Part shown: positions 44,155 through 52,499 of the stretch, piece after piece
Numbering within the stretch: position 1 is the stretch's first letter
How the letters are laid out: every line of letters starts with the position of its first letter
From: HGM12587 sp964602445
GTDB taxonomy: Bacteria; Bacillota; Clostridia; Lachnospirales; Lachnospiraceae
Direction: 5' to 3'
Assembly: GCA_964602445.1 (NCBI GenBank)
Contig: CAZRQV010000001.1
Location: forward strand, 62,001 to 126,000
DNA: 64,000 nt
Notes under the pieces: model-generated
Databases searched by the model: none
Seen by the model: the letters and a program-made list of their open reading frames with translations, nothing else
What the model was told of the DNA's origin: nothing
Position numbers and translations under genes: made by a program

Positions 44155-44607
44155 ATGATTGAAGCAACAAGTTGCGGCGGTGTGGTAATATTTCGTGGTA
44201 AGATTCTTCTTTTGTACAAAAATTATAAAAATAAGTACGAAGGCTGGGTACTGCCTAAGGGAACCGTAGAAGCAGGAGAAGATTTTAAACAGACTGCTAC
44301 GCGAGAGGTTCTGGAAGAATCAGGGGTAAATGCATCGATCATTAAGTATGTTGGAAAGAGCCAGTATTCTTTTCATGTACCGGATGATACCGTGGAGAAA
44401 GACGTACATTGGTATCTGATGATGTCGGACAGCTATTACAGCAAACCACAACGTGAAGAGTATTTTATGGATTCTGGCTATTACAAATATCATGAAGCCT
44501 ATCATTTGCTGAAATTTGCCAATGAAAAGCAGATTTTAGAAAGTGCTTATCAGGAATATATGGATTTGAAAAAAGCCAATCTGTGGGGTACGAAGAAGTA
44601 TTTTTAA
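44155..44607 (+). CDS. Nudix hydrolase
   Basis: A 150-residue Nudix protein. The signature box GTVEAGEDFKQTATREVLEESG (about residues 40-62) has the required Glu and Arg ligands for the metal. It resembles the group that cleaves diadenosine polyphosphates or similar nucleoside diphosphate derivatives, but the substrate cannot be told. SD GGAGG precedes ATG 44155. Confidence 0.9.
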   Translation: MIEATSCGGVVIFRGKILLLYKNYKNKYEGWVLPKGTVEAGEDFKQTATREVLEESGVNASIIKYVGKSQYSFHVPDDTVEKDVHWYLMMSDSYYSKPQREEYFMDSGYYKYHEAYHLLKFANEKQILESAYQEYMDLKKANLWGTKKYF

Positions 44608-44633
44608 ACCGGTTTTGCCGTGTGCGGAAAAGG

Positions 44634-44682
44634 AGAATTGTTTTATACACAATCAATTTGTGATAAGACAATTCTATTTTTC
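44634..44682 (+). terminator. Rho-independent terminator after the Nudix gene
   Basis: Long imperfect stem from AGAATTGT (44634-44641) to ACAATTCT (44668-44675) with TTATACACAA pairing inside to TTGTGATAAG, then TTTTT. A second small hairpin TCTCCGA/TCGGAGA follows near 44703-44719. Confidence 0.72.
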
Positions 44683-44748
44683 CATTTAGAAGTGATATGT
44701 GTCTCCGAAGATCGGAGAAACTGAAATCTGAAGTGTGAGGACTGGTCT

Positions 44749-45063
44749 ATGAGATGGGCAGTGAATCTTTATACAACTGAAAAAACGAAGAAAAAACTTC
44801 CCGTAATCATGCAGCGGATCAGAAAACGAAAGATACAGCCCGGCTTATGGATCGTTACGATAGCATCCAATGAGAAAAACCTTCTGGATATTTTTTCGAG
44901 TGTATATTATCTTCAGCCAATGTTTTCTAAAATGAATCCGGATATTGTGGGTATTGCGGAAAATGAGGAGAGTGCCAAAGAACTTACAGTTCAGATCCTG
45001 CAGGATATTTATGAAAAAGAAGGTAACTTTGACGTGAGATCTTATTTTCAATTTCAAGAATAA
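44749..45063 (+). CDS. Hypothetical protein, 104 aa
   Basis: A soluble, basic-start protein (RWAVNLYTTEKTKKKLP) with alternating hydrophobic strands (GLWIVTIAS, DIVGIAENEESAKELT), probably a small alpha/beta fold. It has no signal or metal motif and I do not recognise it. It lies 15 bases before the DUF2953-like gene, with GAGG a short way upstream. Probably the first gene of the run that leads to gerW. Confidence 0.55.
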   Translation: MRWAVNLYTTEKTKKKLPVIMQRIRKRKIQPGLWIVTIASNEKNLLDIFSSVYYLQPMFSKMNPDIVGIAENEESAKELTVQILQDIYEKEGNFDVRSYFQFQE

Positions 45064-45077
45064 AAAGGAGTGCAGCA

Positions 45078-45326
45078 ATGATCTTTACCATTTTGAAAAT
45101 CATAGGTATGATTTTAGGAATTTTATTGTTGGTGTTATTGTTTTTGCTGTGTTTGCTTCTATTTGTTCCAATCAGATACGAGATTCGGGGCGAAAATGAT
45201 GAAAAAACAGAATTTAATGGAAAAATTCATTGGCTGTTTCATATTGTAACTTATGGGGCAGAATATGAAAATAAAGAGATCAGACAGGTTTTGCGTATTT
45301 TTGGAGTACCTGTATGGAAAAAATAA
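45078..45326 (+). CDS. DUF2953-like protein, N-terminal part (split by frameshift or overlapping ORF)
   Basis: An 82-residue protein with a strong membrane helix (about 3-32), the PIRYEIRGEN strand and an FGVPVWKK end. This is the first third of a DUF2953-type protein, whose body lies in the next ORF in the -1 frame. The stop TAA (45324-45326) directly follows an A6 run (45318-45323). SD AAAGGAG precedes ATG 45078. Either the protein is made from two ORFs, or a slip on the A run joins them, or the gene is broken. Confidence 0.6.
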   Translation: MIFTILKIIGMILGILLLVLLFLLCLLLFVPIRYEIRGENDEKTEFNGKIHWLFHIVTYGAEYENKEIRQVLRIFGVPVWKK

Positions 45327-45772
45327 AAAGGATGACAGAAAATAGTAAAAGCAGATTTCAGAGTCTTGGTGAAACAGTAAAAACGATTCGATCAGAATAT
45401 GGATTTTATAAAGGACTTTGGGACAAACCAGAAGGAAAAGCGGCAGTCAGGCATTTGTGGAAAGAGTGTCTGTATCTGTTGAAAAAAATAAAACCTTCGA
45501 AAATAGAAGGAAATCTGACATTTGGAACCGAAGATCCGGCATTAACAGGACAAATCTTAGGTGGAATTGCCATTGTTTATGGCTGCTTTCCGAAAAAGTT
45601 CCAGATTACACCGGATTTTGAAGAAAAAAGACTGGAAGGAAAGATTCATGCAAAGGGAAAGATTCGGCTGATTCACGTTGTGATTGTAGCTGTAAAATTA
45701 TGGATCGATAGAAATTTCAGATATATTGTTAAAAAATTATTTGCCAAGGAGGGTGCAGAAAATGAACAATAA
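45314..45772 (+). CDS. DUF2953-like protein, C-terminal part in the -1 frame
   Basis: A 152-residue ORF overlapping the previous one by 13 bases. It carries the conserved DUF2953 end: KPSKIEGNLTFGTEDPALTGQILGGIAIVYGCFP, then an LEGKIHAKGKIRLIHV segment that fits the family's sheet. Reading A6 in the -1 frame joins VPVWKK directly to IKRMTENS, which gives one unbroken protein of about 230 residues, the size of other DUF2953 proteins. There is no strong SD for ATG 45314. DUF2953 genes often precede gerW, as here, in spore-formers. Confidence 0.62.
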   Translation: MEKIKRMTENSKSRFQSLGETVKTIRSEYGFYKGLWDKPEGKAAVRHLWKECLYLLKKIKPSKIEGNLTFGTEDPALTGQILGGIAIVYGCFPKKFQITPDFEEKRLEGKIHAKGKIRLIHVVIVAVKLWIDRNFRYIVKKLFAKEGAENEQ

Positions 45773-46163
45773 TACTTTCGAAAAAACAGTAGAATCTCTG
45801 TTTAAGGGAATGGACAGCTTTATCACGACAAAAACAGTGGTGGGAGATGCAATCCACATTGGCGATACGATCATTTTACCTTTGGTAGATGTGTCATTTG
45901 GGGTAGGTGCAGGTGCATTTTCCAAAGAAAAAAGCGATCACGGCGGTGGTGGTATGGGTGGAAAGATTACCCCTAGTTCCATTCTTGTAATCCAAAACGG
46001 AACGACTAAACTGGTCAATGTAAAAAATCAGGACGGTCTGACGAAGGTGCTTGATATGGTTCCGGATCTGATCAACAAATTTACTGCCGGAAAAGAAGAA
46101 ACACCGGTCGCAGATGCAGTGGAAGAAGAATTAAAAAAAGAGGAAACAAAAGAAACAAAATAG
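45762..46163 (+). CDS. gerW: GerW/YtfJ-family sporulation protein
   Basis: A 133-residue protein of the GerW (YtfJ) family, needed for full germination in Bacillus. It shows the SLFKGMDSFITTKTVVGDAIHIGDTIILPLVDVSFGVG block and a Gly-rich HGGGGMGGKITPSSILVI segment, then an acidic tail. ATG 45762 follows the strong SD AAGGAGGG and overlaps the upstream ORF end by 11 bases. Confidence 0.88.
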   Translation: MNNNTFEKTVESLFKGMDSFITTKTVVGDAIHIGDTIILPLVDVSFGVGAGAFSKEKSDHGGGGMGGKITPSSILVIQNGTTKLVNVKNQDGLTKVLDMVPDLINKFTAGKEETPVADAVEEELKKEETKETK

Positions 46164-46190
46164 CATAGGATAAAGAAAAAGGAGTGCAGC

Positions 46191-46337
46191 ATGAGAAGAG
46201 AAACTTTGGGAGCCGCACTCTTTTTTTGCGGTTTGGGAATTTTACTGACATTATTATGTCCGGTAGAAGGATGGTTTTGGAGACTTGCAGCCAGTGCTGT
46301 GTTAATGTGTTTGGGATTAAAAATCGGAGGATGCTGA
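46191..46337 (+). CDS. Small membrane protein, 48 aa
   Basis: ATG 46191 sits 7 bases after the strong SD AAAAAGGAG in the same context (AAGGAGTGCAGC) as the DUF2953 start. Two hydrophobic segments (about 6-23 and 31-44) are joined by a short PVEGW loop, so a helical hairpin in the membrane is likely. It is 27 bases downstream of gerW, so probably co-expressed and possibly sporulation-linked. Family unknown. Confidence 0.5.
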   Translation: MRRETLGAALFFCGLGILLTLLCPVEGWFWRLAASAVLMCLGLKIGGC

Positions 46338-46350
46338 AAGCAAAAAACAA

Positions 46351-46379
46351 ATAAAAAAAGGACTTGCTAACAAGTCCTT
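46351..46379 (-). terminator. Rho-independent terminator of rpmB
   Basis: On the minus strand AAGGACTTG (46379-46371) pairs with CAAGTCCTT (46366-46358) across TTAG, then a T run to about 46351. It lies 13 bases after the rpmB stop. Confidence 0.88.
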
Positions 46380-46392
46380 AGATGTTCCGTAA

Positions 46393-46578
46393 TTAAGCTC
46401 TTTCAACTAAACCGGATTTTAAGCAAGATGTACATACATACATTTTCTTAGCATTTCCGTTAACGTTAACTTTTACAGATTTTACGTTTGCTTTCCACAT
46501 TTTGTTATTTCTTCTATGTGAGTGGCTCACAGCGATACCGAAATGAGCGCCTTTTTCACAGATTGCACATTTAGCCAT
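46393..46578 (-). CDS. rpmB: 50S ribosomal protein L28
   Basis: A 61-residue protein with the zinc-binding form of L28: Cys pairs CAIC near the N-terminus and CTSC near the C-terminus, with the basic central HSHRRNNKMWKANVK text. It is on the minus strand, divergent from asp23-fakA, the usual Firmicute arrangement. SD AAGGAGG precedes ATG. Confidence 0.95.
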   Translation of the reverse strand: MAKCAICEKGAHFGIAVSHSHRRNNKMWKANVKSVKVNVNGNAKKMYVCTSCLKSGLVERA

Positions 46579-46630
46579 AATAGCACCTCCTTATAAACAT
46601 AATAAGCCTATCAGGCTCACAACATAGGTT

Positions 46631-46659
46631 ATTCTAACAGATAGATTAGAATTTTGCAA
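46631..46659 (-). promoter_or_regulatory. Sigma-A promoter of rpmB
   Basis: On the minus strand TTGCAA (46659-46654), 17 bases and TAGAAT (46636-46631). Confidence 0.65.
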
Positions 46660-46710
46660 GTAAAAAAATAAAAAAATAAAAAATATCTATGCTTTTTTGG
46701 AAATTTCATG

Positions 46711-46743
46711 TATAATACCATTGCGAGCGTATTTCTGCTCGCA
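46711..46743 (+). promoter_or_regulatory. -10 element and 5' hairpin before asp23
   Basis: A perfect TATAAT (46711-46716) with no good -35. TGCGAGC (46722-46728) pairs with GCTCGCA (46737-46743) at the predicted 5' end of the transcript. Confidence 0.5.
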
Positions 46744-46810
46744 CAACCAGCAAAGAAGACATTACAGAAATTATAGCAAAATAAAGACAATTCTTTTATG
46801 GAGGTGCCTT

Positions 46811-47188
46811 ATGAAAGGTTATAAAAAGACAGATCTTGGACAGGTAGTAATTGATCCAAAGGTTGTAGTATCTTATGCCAGCGATGTGGCAAATAGTACA
46901 CCTGGTATCGTAGGTATGGCATTTATCGATGCAAAAGAAGGGATTGCGAAGCTTTTAAAGAGAGAAGCTGCATTCAAAGGAATCAAGGTGACGATCGAAG
47001 ATAATAAAGTAAGTATTGATTATCATCTGATCATTAAATTTGGGGTAAATGTATTAAGTGTACAGCAGAATCTTTTAGACAGTGTAAAATATAAGATTGA
47101 ACATTATACAGGTCTGGAAGTTGTAAAAGTTAACATGTACATTGATGGGGTCCTTTATGGTAAGAAATCTAAGGGAGGAGTAATGTAG
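46811..47188 (+). CDS. Asp23/Gls24 family envelope stress protein
   Basis: A 125-residue alpha/beta protein of the Asp23 (alkaline shock) family. It begins MKGYKKTDLGQVVIDPKVVVSYASDVA and ends GLEVVKVNMYIDGVLYG, without a signal peptide. This small version is regularly the gene just before fakA. SD GGAGGTGCC precedes ATG 46811, and its TAG overlaps the GTG start of fakA by one base. Confidence 0.9.
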   Translation: MKGYKKTDLGQVVIDPKVVVSYASDVANSTPGIVGMAFIDAKEGIAKLLKREAAFKGIKVTIEDNKVSIDYHLIIKFGVNVLSVQQNLLDSVKYKIEHYTGLEVVKVNMYIDGVLYGKKSKGGVM

Positions 47189-48861
47189 TGGTTACAAAAT
47201 CAATCAATGCAGAAATGTTTGCTAAGATGTTTCTTGCAGGCGCAAAAAATCTCGAATCTAAAAAAGAATGGATCAATGAATTAAATGTATTCCCGGTTCC
47301 GGACGGTGATACAGGGACAAACATGACATTAACAATCATGGCAGCTGCAAAAGAAGTAGGTGCCATGGATTCCTATGAAATGGAGAAAGTAGCGAAAAGC
47401 ATTTCCTCCGGTTCTCTTCGCGGTGCGCGCGGTAACTCAGGTGTTATCCTGTCACAGCTGTTCCGTGGACTTTGCAAAGTCATCAAAGAAGAAAAAGAAA
47501 TCGATGTTCCGGTCATGGCAGCAGCACTGCAGAAAGCAGTAGAAACTGCATATAAAGCAGTTATGAAGCCAAAGGAAGGTACGATTCTGACCGTTGCTAA
47601 AGGCGGTGCAAAAAAAGCAATGAAGCTGGTGGATGAAACCGATGATCTGGTATATTTTATGCAGCAGGTTGTAGCTGAAATGGAAATCGTGCTTGCTAAA
47701 ACACCGGAAATGCTTCCGGTTTTAAAAGAAGCAGGTGTGGTTGACTCCGGCGGACAAGGTCTGGTAGAAGTGTTCCATGGTATGATGGATGCATTAGAAG
47801 GAAAAGAAGTTGATTATTCTATCGAAGGTGCAGCTCAGGAAGCAAAACCTGTAAAAATCAGTGCACAGACAGAAGAAGAAATCAAATTCGGATATTGTAC
47901 AGAATTCATCATTATGCTGGAAAAAGAGTTTACGATGGACACAGAACTGGAATTTAAGGCATTTCTGGAAGGAATCGGTGATTCTATCGTCGTAGTATCT
48001 GATGATGACATTGTAAAAGTGCATGTGCATACCAATGATCCTGGACTTGCAATCCAGAGAGCATTGACTTATGGTTCTCTTACAAGAATGAAGATTGACA
48101 ACATGCGCGAAGAGCATGAAGAACGATTGATCAAAGAAGCATCTAAAATCGCAGCAGAAGCAGAAAAAGCTGCCGAAGAACAGCGAAAAGCAGAGCCGAA
48201 AAAAGAAATGGGATTTATTTCTGTATCGATCGGTGAAGGTGTAGGAGAAATCTTTAAAGGACTTGGAGTAGATTATCTGATCGAAGGCGGTCAGACCATG
48301 AATCCAAGTACAGAAGATATGTTAAATGCCATTGATAAGGTAAATGCAGAGCATATCTTTATCCTGCCAAATAACAAAAATATTATTTTAGCTGCAAATC
48401 AGGCACAGGCATTGACAGAGGATAAAGAAATCCACGTCATTCCGACCAAAACGGTTCCGCAGGGCATTACAGCAATGATCAATTATCTTCCAGATCTGTC
48501 CGCAGAAGAAAATGCAGAAGCCATGGAAGAAAGTATCACAACTGTAAAAACAGGACAGGTTACTTATGCTGTCAGAGATACAAAGATTGATGATAAAGAA
48601 ATTCATGAAGGCAATATCATGGGAATCGGTGACAGCGGCATTTTGGCTGTTGGCGAAGACTTGGAAGCTACCACATTGGAAATGTTCAAAGAACTGGTAG
48701 ATGATATGTCAGAAATCATCAGCATTTACTATGGTGAAGAAGTAGATGAAGCGAAAGCAAATGAATTAGGTGAAAAAGTAGCAGAAATGTTCCCGGCATG
48801 TGATGTTGAAGTGCATTTTGGCGGTCAGCCAATCTACTATTATGTAGTATCTGTTGAATAA
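47188..48861 (+). CDS. fakA: Fatty acid kinase subunit A (DAK phosphatase/DegV-partner type)
   Basis: A 557-residue protein. The N-terminal DhaL-type ATP-binding domain (about 1-200) has the Asp-rich ligand motif NVFPVPDGDTGTNMTLT and SGSLRGARGNSGVILSQ. A middle domain follows (about 225-310), with the VKVHVHTNDPG block. The C-terminal domain has the YSI-type fold that binds FakB. FakA phosphorylates acyl groups presented by FakB. No fakB is adjacent. The start is GTG 47188 behind GGGAGGAG. Confidence 0.9.
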   Translation: MVTKSINAEMFAKMFLAGAKNLESKKEWINELNVFPVPDGDTGTNMTLTIMAAAKEVGAMDSYEMEKVAKSISSGSLRGARGNSGVILSQLFRGLCKVIKEEKEIDVPVMAAALQKAVETAYKAVMKPKEGTILTVAKGGAKKAMKLVDETDDLVYFMQQVVAEMEIVLAKTPEMLPVLKEAGVVDSGGQGLVEVFHGMMDALEGKEVDYSIEGAAQEAKPVKISAQTEEEIKFGYCTEFIIMLEKEFTMDTELEFKAFLEGIGDSIVVVSDDDIVKVHVHTNDPGLAIQRALTYGSLTRMKIDNMREEHEERLIKEASKIAAEAEKAAEEQRKAEPKKEMGFISVSIGEGVGEIFKGLGVDYLIEGGQTMNPSTEDMLNAIDKVNAEHIFILPNNKNIILAANQAQALTEDKEIHVIPTKTVPQGITAMINYLPDLSAEENAEAMEESITTVKTGQVTYAVRDTKIDDKEIHEGNIMGIGDSGILAVGEDLEATTLEMFKELVDDMSEIISIYYGEEVDEAKANELGEKVAEMFPACDVEVHFGGQPIYYYVVSVE

Positions 48862-48941
48862 GATCTGTTTTAGATTGGAACAGCAGCCGGTAATGAAGGC
48901 TGTGACTGCGAAAAACGAGTCATAAAATGTATAAAAATACA

Positions 48942-48977
48942 GCACGGGGGAATCTTAAATTTCCCCGTGCTTTGTTT
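48942..48977 (+). terminator. Rho-independent terminator of fakA
   Basis: Stem GCACGGGG (48942-48949) with CCCCGTGC (48963-48970), extended by GAA/TTT, then TTTG TTT. Confidence 0.8.
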
Positions 48978-49003
48978 CATAGGAAAGAGAAAGGCAGTAT
49001 ATC

Positions 49004-49246
49004 ATGGAAAATTCTTATCGTTTTTTTGCTAATAAAGACTGTAAATATTATCCGTGTCATGAAGGGATTGAGGATCTGAACTGTTTGTTTTGTTACTGTC
49101 CGTTGTATAGTCTGGAAAAATGTCCGGGGAAAAATGAATACATTACAACCAAAGACGGAACAAAAATCAAAGTTTGTACAGACTGTACTTATCCGCATCA
49201 GCCGGAAAATTATGATACGATCATAAAATTGTTAAGCCACAGATAA
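49004..49246 (+). CDS. Cysteine-rich small protein (zf-like domain)
   Basis: An 80-residue protein with nine cysteines, including CKYYPCH, LNCLFCYCPLY, KCPG and VCTDCTYPH. This arrangement matches the cysteine-rich small domain that probably binds zinc or iron. Family members occur in anaerobes, sometimes fused to cobinamide-related proteins. The upstream ribosome binding region AAAGGCAGTAT is weak. It is alone between the fakA terminator and a minus-strand gene. Confidence 0.75.
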   Translation: MENSYRFFANKDCKYYPCHEGIEDLNCLFCYCPLYSLEKCPGKNEYITTKDGTKIKVCTDCTYPHQPENYDTIIKLLSHR

Positions 49247-49262
49247 CTTGGAACAATCCAAA

Positions 49263-49802
49263 TCAATCAAACACATACATGCCGAAAAAAGCCAATAATC
49301 CGTCTTCGCAGACGTAGCTCATATGACAGCTTTCTGCCAGCAGACGGACGAAAATACAATAGGCAGACATACAGGAAAATGCAAGATCCGGAAATCGGCA
49401 AGGCTGATTTTCGGTGATCGCACAAGGAGAACATAATGCACAGCCACTGGCACCCACAAGAAAACCATTATGGTTTTCGGCACGCATCCGTTTTGCCAGA
49501 CGGATCGTAGCTGCGTTATGTTCTTTTTTTGCATGTTTGATCGCATCTTTGTCTGTATAATCAGAAATCTCCCAAATGGACTGGAGTACGATTGCCTTTT
49601 TGTGAGATAAGATCTTTTGTTTCATTTCTTCCGGTGTACCGCAGATTGGCGGACAGGTATAATTGGCATCATATTGTCCACACAGATTTTCTTCGCAGTA
49701 AGGGCGAAAAGACGGATCAAATATGATTTCTGAAGTGTTGATAACTGCTGCATCGGAAAAACCTTCTGCAACAGCATATTCTATAAATTGCTCATAATTC
49801 AT
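49263..49802 (-). CDS. DUF2284 metal-binding protein
   Basis: A 179-residue protein with four or more Cys motifs (YCEENLCGQYDANYTCPPICG, CALCSPCA, CRFPD), the pattern of DUF2284 proteins, predicted to bind a metal or Fe-S cluster. It is found in anaerobes; the role is unknown. The stop is 17 bases from the end of the cysteine-rich gene on the other strand. SD AGGAGG precedes ATG 49802. Confidence 0.85.
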   Translation of the reverse strand: MNYEQFIEYAVAEGFSDAAVINTSEIIFDPSFRPYCEENLCGQYDANYTCPPICGTPEEMKQKILSHKKAIVLQSIWEISDYTDKDAIKHAKKEHNAATIRLAKRMRAENHNGFLVGASGCALCSPCAITENQPCRFPDLAFSCMSAYCIFVRLLAESCHMSYVCEDGLLAFFGMYVFD

Positions 49803-49915
49803 GAGAAAACCTCCTAAAATTGATTAACAGTATTATATACTTTTGGCAGTGAAAATGGAAGTTTTGAAAAATAACGAATGGTAATAAATTGTCATATTTT
49901 GAAACAATTGACAGT

Positions 49916-49942
49916 GTATTAAAAATAATTCTTCACATACTA
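49916..49942 (+). promoter_or_regulatory. Candidate forespore (SigG/SigF) promoter of the SASP gene
   Basis: CATACTA (49936-49942) fits the SigG -10 pattern CATnnTA. The -35 GTATT (49916-49920) matches partially and the spacing is short. Its position before an SASP gene supports it. A small hairpin (GCAAAT/ATTTGC, 50001-50018) follows near the SD. Confidence 0.5.
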
Positions 49943-50035
49943 GGAATGTAACATGAAGCAAACGCAAAAATCACAAGAGCTTCTCGTTCACAAAACCAAT
50001 GCAAATCAGTTAATTTGCAGCAAGGAGGAATTTAT

Positions 50036-50242
50036 ATGTCAACAAAATCTTCAAACAAGGCAGCAGTACCTGAAGCAAAGAATGCTTTAGACAAATTCAA
50101 ATATGAAGTAGCCAGTGAACTTGGCGTTCCATTATCAGATGGTTATAATGGAAACTTAACATCTGCTCAGAACGGTTCTGTCGGCGGATATATGGTCAAA
50201 AAGATGATCGAAGCACAGGAAAGACAGATGTCCGGTAAATAA
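50036..50242 (+). CDS. Alpha/beta-type small acid-soluble spore protein
   Basis: A 68-residue DNA-binding spore protein that saturates spore DNA and protects it. It has the two family blocks: ALDKFKYEVASELGVPL, with the germination-protease cleavage region inside it, and NGSVGGYMVKKMIEAQE. ATG 50036 follows the SD AAGGAGG. Expression should be forespore-specific. Confidence 0.95.
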   Translation: MSTKSSNKAAVPEAKNALDKFKYEVASELGVPLSDGYNGNLTSAQNGSVGGYMVKKMIEAQERQMSGK

Positions 50243-50252
50243 GCAGTGATTT

Positions 50253-50286
50253 AAAAAAGCGGCGGGGATTTTCCCGCCGTCTTTTT
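50253..50286 (+). terminator. Rho-independent terminator of the SASP gene
   Basis: Stem CGGCGGG (50260-50266) with CCCGCCG (50273-50279) between A and T runs. Confidence 0.9.
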
Positions 50287-50319
50287 GTGTGAATAAGAAA
50301 CAAGTTTTGAAATGATCGA

Positions 50320-52317
50320 CTATAAATTAATATTTATTGGTGTGATTGGTGTTAAATGGGCGTATTCTTCGGCAGCTTCGCAGGCTTCCTGCAAGATTTT
50401 GGCATCGGTAAAAATATCCCCCAGTGTAAATCGTAAATCTCCGCTTTGACGGATGCCGAAAAGATCTCCCGGACCTCTTAATTTCAGGTCTTCACTGGCA
50501 ATATAAAATCCGTCATTAGAATGATTTAGAATCTCCAGTCGTTTTTTCGTATCTTTCCCTTTGCTGCTGCTCATAAAGATGCAATAGGACTGCCATGCAC
50601 CACGACCAACACGACCTCGTAACTGATGCAGCTGAGAAAGTCCAAAACGCTCGGCATTTTCCACCATCATAACGGTGGCGTTTGGAACATTGATACCGAC
50701 TTCAATAACTGTAGTCGATACAAGAACCTGGATCTCATTTCTTCCGAAAGCTTCCATGATCTCATTCTTTTCTGCAGATTTCATTTTTCCGTGAAGATAT
50801 GCAACTTTGATTCCTGGAAGCTCTTTTTTGAGTTTTTCTGAATAATCCAGTACATTTTCCAGTTCCAGATTTTCATTTTCTTCTACCATAGGGCAGATCA
50901 CATAAGCCTGATGTCCGGCAGATACTTCTTTTTTGATAAAGGAATAGGCTTTCGGCCGCCAGCTTTCGTCTACCACACAGTTTTTGATTGGGATTCGGTT
51001 CGAAGGCATTTCATCAATGACAGAGATATCCAGATCGCCATAGATGATAATAGCCAATGTACGCGGAATCGGAGTGGCACTCATGACAAGTACATGAGGA
51101 TTCACTCCTTTTTGACTGAAAATCTCCCGTTGTTTTACCCCGAAACGGTGCTGTTCATCGGTAATGACCAGTCCGAGATTGGAAAAAATGACTTTATCCT
51201 GTATGATGGCATGGGTTCCGATGATAATATCTGCCTCTCCGGAAGCAATCTGTTCGTAAGCCAACCGTTTTTCTTTTGCAGTCATGGAACCTACCAGAAG
51301 CAATGGGTGAAAATCAAGCTGGTATTGTTCTTTTAATTCCAGCAGCCCTTCGTAATGCTGTTTTGCCAGAACTTCTGTCGGTGCCATCATTGCACCCTGA
51401 TATCCGTTTCCTTTTGCAGTTAAAAGTGCCAGAAAAGCAAGAATCGTTTTTCCGCTTCCAACATCTCCCTGAATCAATCGGGACATCAGCGTTTCTCCTT
51501 GAAGATCTTCAGAAATTTCGTTCCAAACCTTCTTTTGAGCATTGGTCAGTTCATAAGGAAGGGCATGGATCAGATCCGCTGTTTCCTTCACAGGCTTCAT
51601 CACACATTGATTGGAGATCAGTTCCCATTGTTCTTTCATAGAGCGGATCTGACAAATAAACTGATAAAATTCTTCAAATACGATCCTTCGTCTGGCGGTC
51701 AGCAGATTTTCTTCAGAATCCGGAAAATGAATGTTGGAAAGTGCAAAATTGTATTCAGCCAGATGATAGCGGCGACGCAGTGCATCCGGCAGCGTCTCCG
51801 GAAAGCTGTGCATATGTTCAAATACTTGTCCTACTGCTTTGGAGATCATTTTCTGAGTCAGCCCCTGCACCAGCGGATAAACGGGCTGCATATGATTCTC
51901 CAGCGCCTGGTATTCTGCAGGCGTATAGCATTTGGGCTGTTCCATACAGTATGTTTGCCCGTGTTTGGTGATCGTTCCCCTGAAAATATAGAGAAACCCG
52001 CGTTTTAAGGTATTCCGAAGGAATGGCATATTGAACCATCGAAGCTGAAGAGAGTGGCCGTTTTCCGCAACGGTCGTAGTCGTGATCTGATATCGACCGG
52101 CACGGACTAAGGAAGGCTGTTTGGTAATAAATGCAGCGACTGCCAGAGTTTCTTCTTCCTGTAACTGTTCCAGTGAAACCGGTGGTTCGATTTTTTCATA
52201 TCCCCGTGGGAAATAACGTATCAAGTCATTGATCGTAAAAATGCCTGCTTTTGCAAATACAGCAGCACTTTTTTCTCCAATGCCTTTAATTTCTTTGATT
52301 CCTGAATCAAGCTGCAT
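50320..52317 (-). CDS. recG: ATP-dependent DNA helicase RecG
   Basis: A 665-residue branched-DNA helicase for replication-fork rescue. The N-terminal helix-hairpin-helix start (IKEIKGIGEKSAAVFAKAGI) and OB wedge domain (about 55-150) precede the helicase core. Walker A is LIQGDVGSGKTILA, the DEQHRFG motif II is intact, and motif VI is QLRGRVGRG. ATG 52317 is used with SD AGAGG; a longer ORF runs 28 codons upstream but has no SD. Confidence 0.96.
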   Translation of the reverse strand: MQLDSGIKEIKGIGEKSAAVFAKAGIFTINDLIRYFPRGYEKIEPPVSLEQLQEEETLAVAAFITKQPSLVRAGRYQITTTTVAENGHSLQLRWFNMPFLRNTLKRGFLYIFRGTITKHGQTYCMEQPKCYTPAEYQALENHMQPVYPLVQGLTQKMISKAVGQVFEHMHSFPETLPDALRRRYHLAEYNFALSNIHFPDSEENLLTARRRIVFEEFYQFICQIRSMKEQWELISNQCVMKPVKETADLIHALPYELTNAQKKVWNEISEDLQGETLMSRLIQGDVGSGKTILAFLALLTAKGNGYQGAMMAPTEVLAKQHYEGLLELKEQYQLDFHPLLLVGSMTAKEKRLAYEQIASGEADIIIGTHAIIQDKVIFSNLGLVITDEQHRFGVKQREIFSQKGVNPHVLVMSATPIPRTLAIIIYGDLDISVIDEMPSNRIPIKNCVVDESWRPKAYSFIKKEVSAGHQAYVICPMVEENENLELENVLDYSEKLKKELPGIKVAYLHGKMKSAEKNEIMEAFGRNEIQVLVSTTVIEVGINVPNATVMMVENAERFGLSQLHQLRGRVGRGAWQSYCIFMSSSKGKDTKKRLEILNHSNDGFYIASEDLKLRGPGDLFGIRQSGDLRFTLGDIFTDAKILQEACEAAEEYAHLTPITPININL

Positions 52318-52499
52318 AGAAAAACCTCTTTCTTTATGTGATACTGCGGATGAAATCAGGTTCTGGGAGTCAAAAGATGCTCCTGTACGAATAAAAATCA
52401 TCTTCTGCAGTGATCAGACTGTTTTTATAAGTATAGCAAATGTTTGTTCGGTTGGGAAATAAAAAATGAAAAATAATCAAAATCAAGCTCTACTATTCG

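Noticed and set aside
45314..45326. A confirmed programmed -1 frameshift at the DUF2953 A6 run
   Set aside because: The heptamer is G AAA AAA, which gives a P-site mismatch on slippage, and no stimulatory stem is clear; kept as a hypothesis only in the findings.
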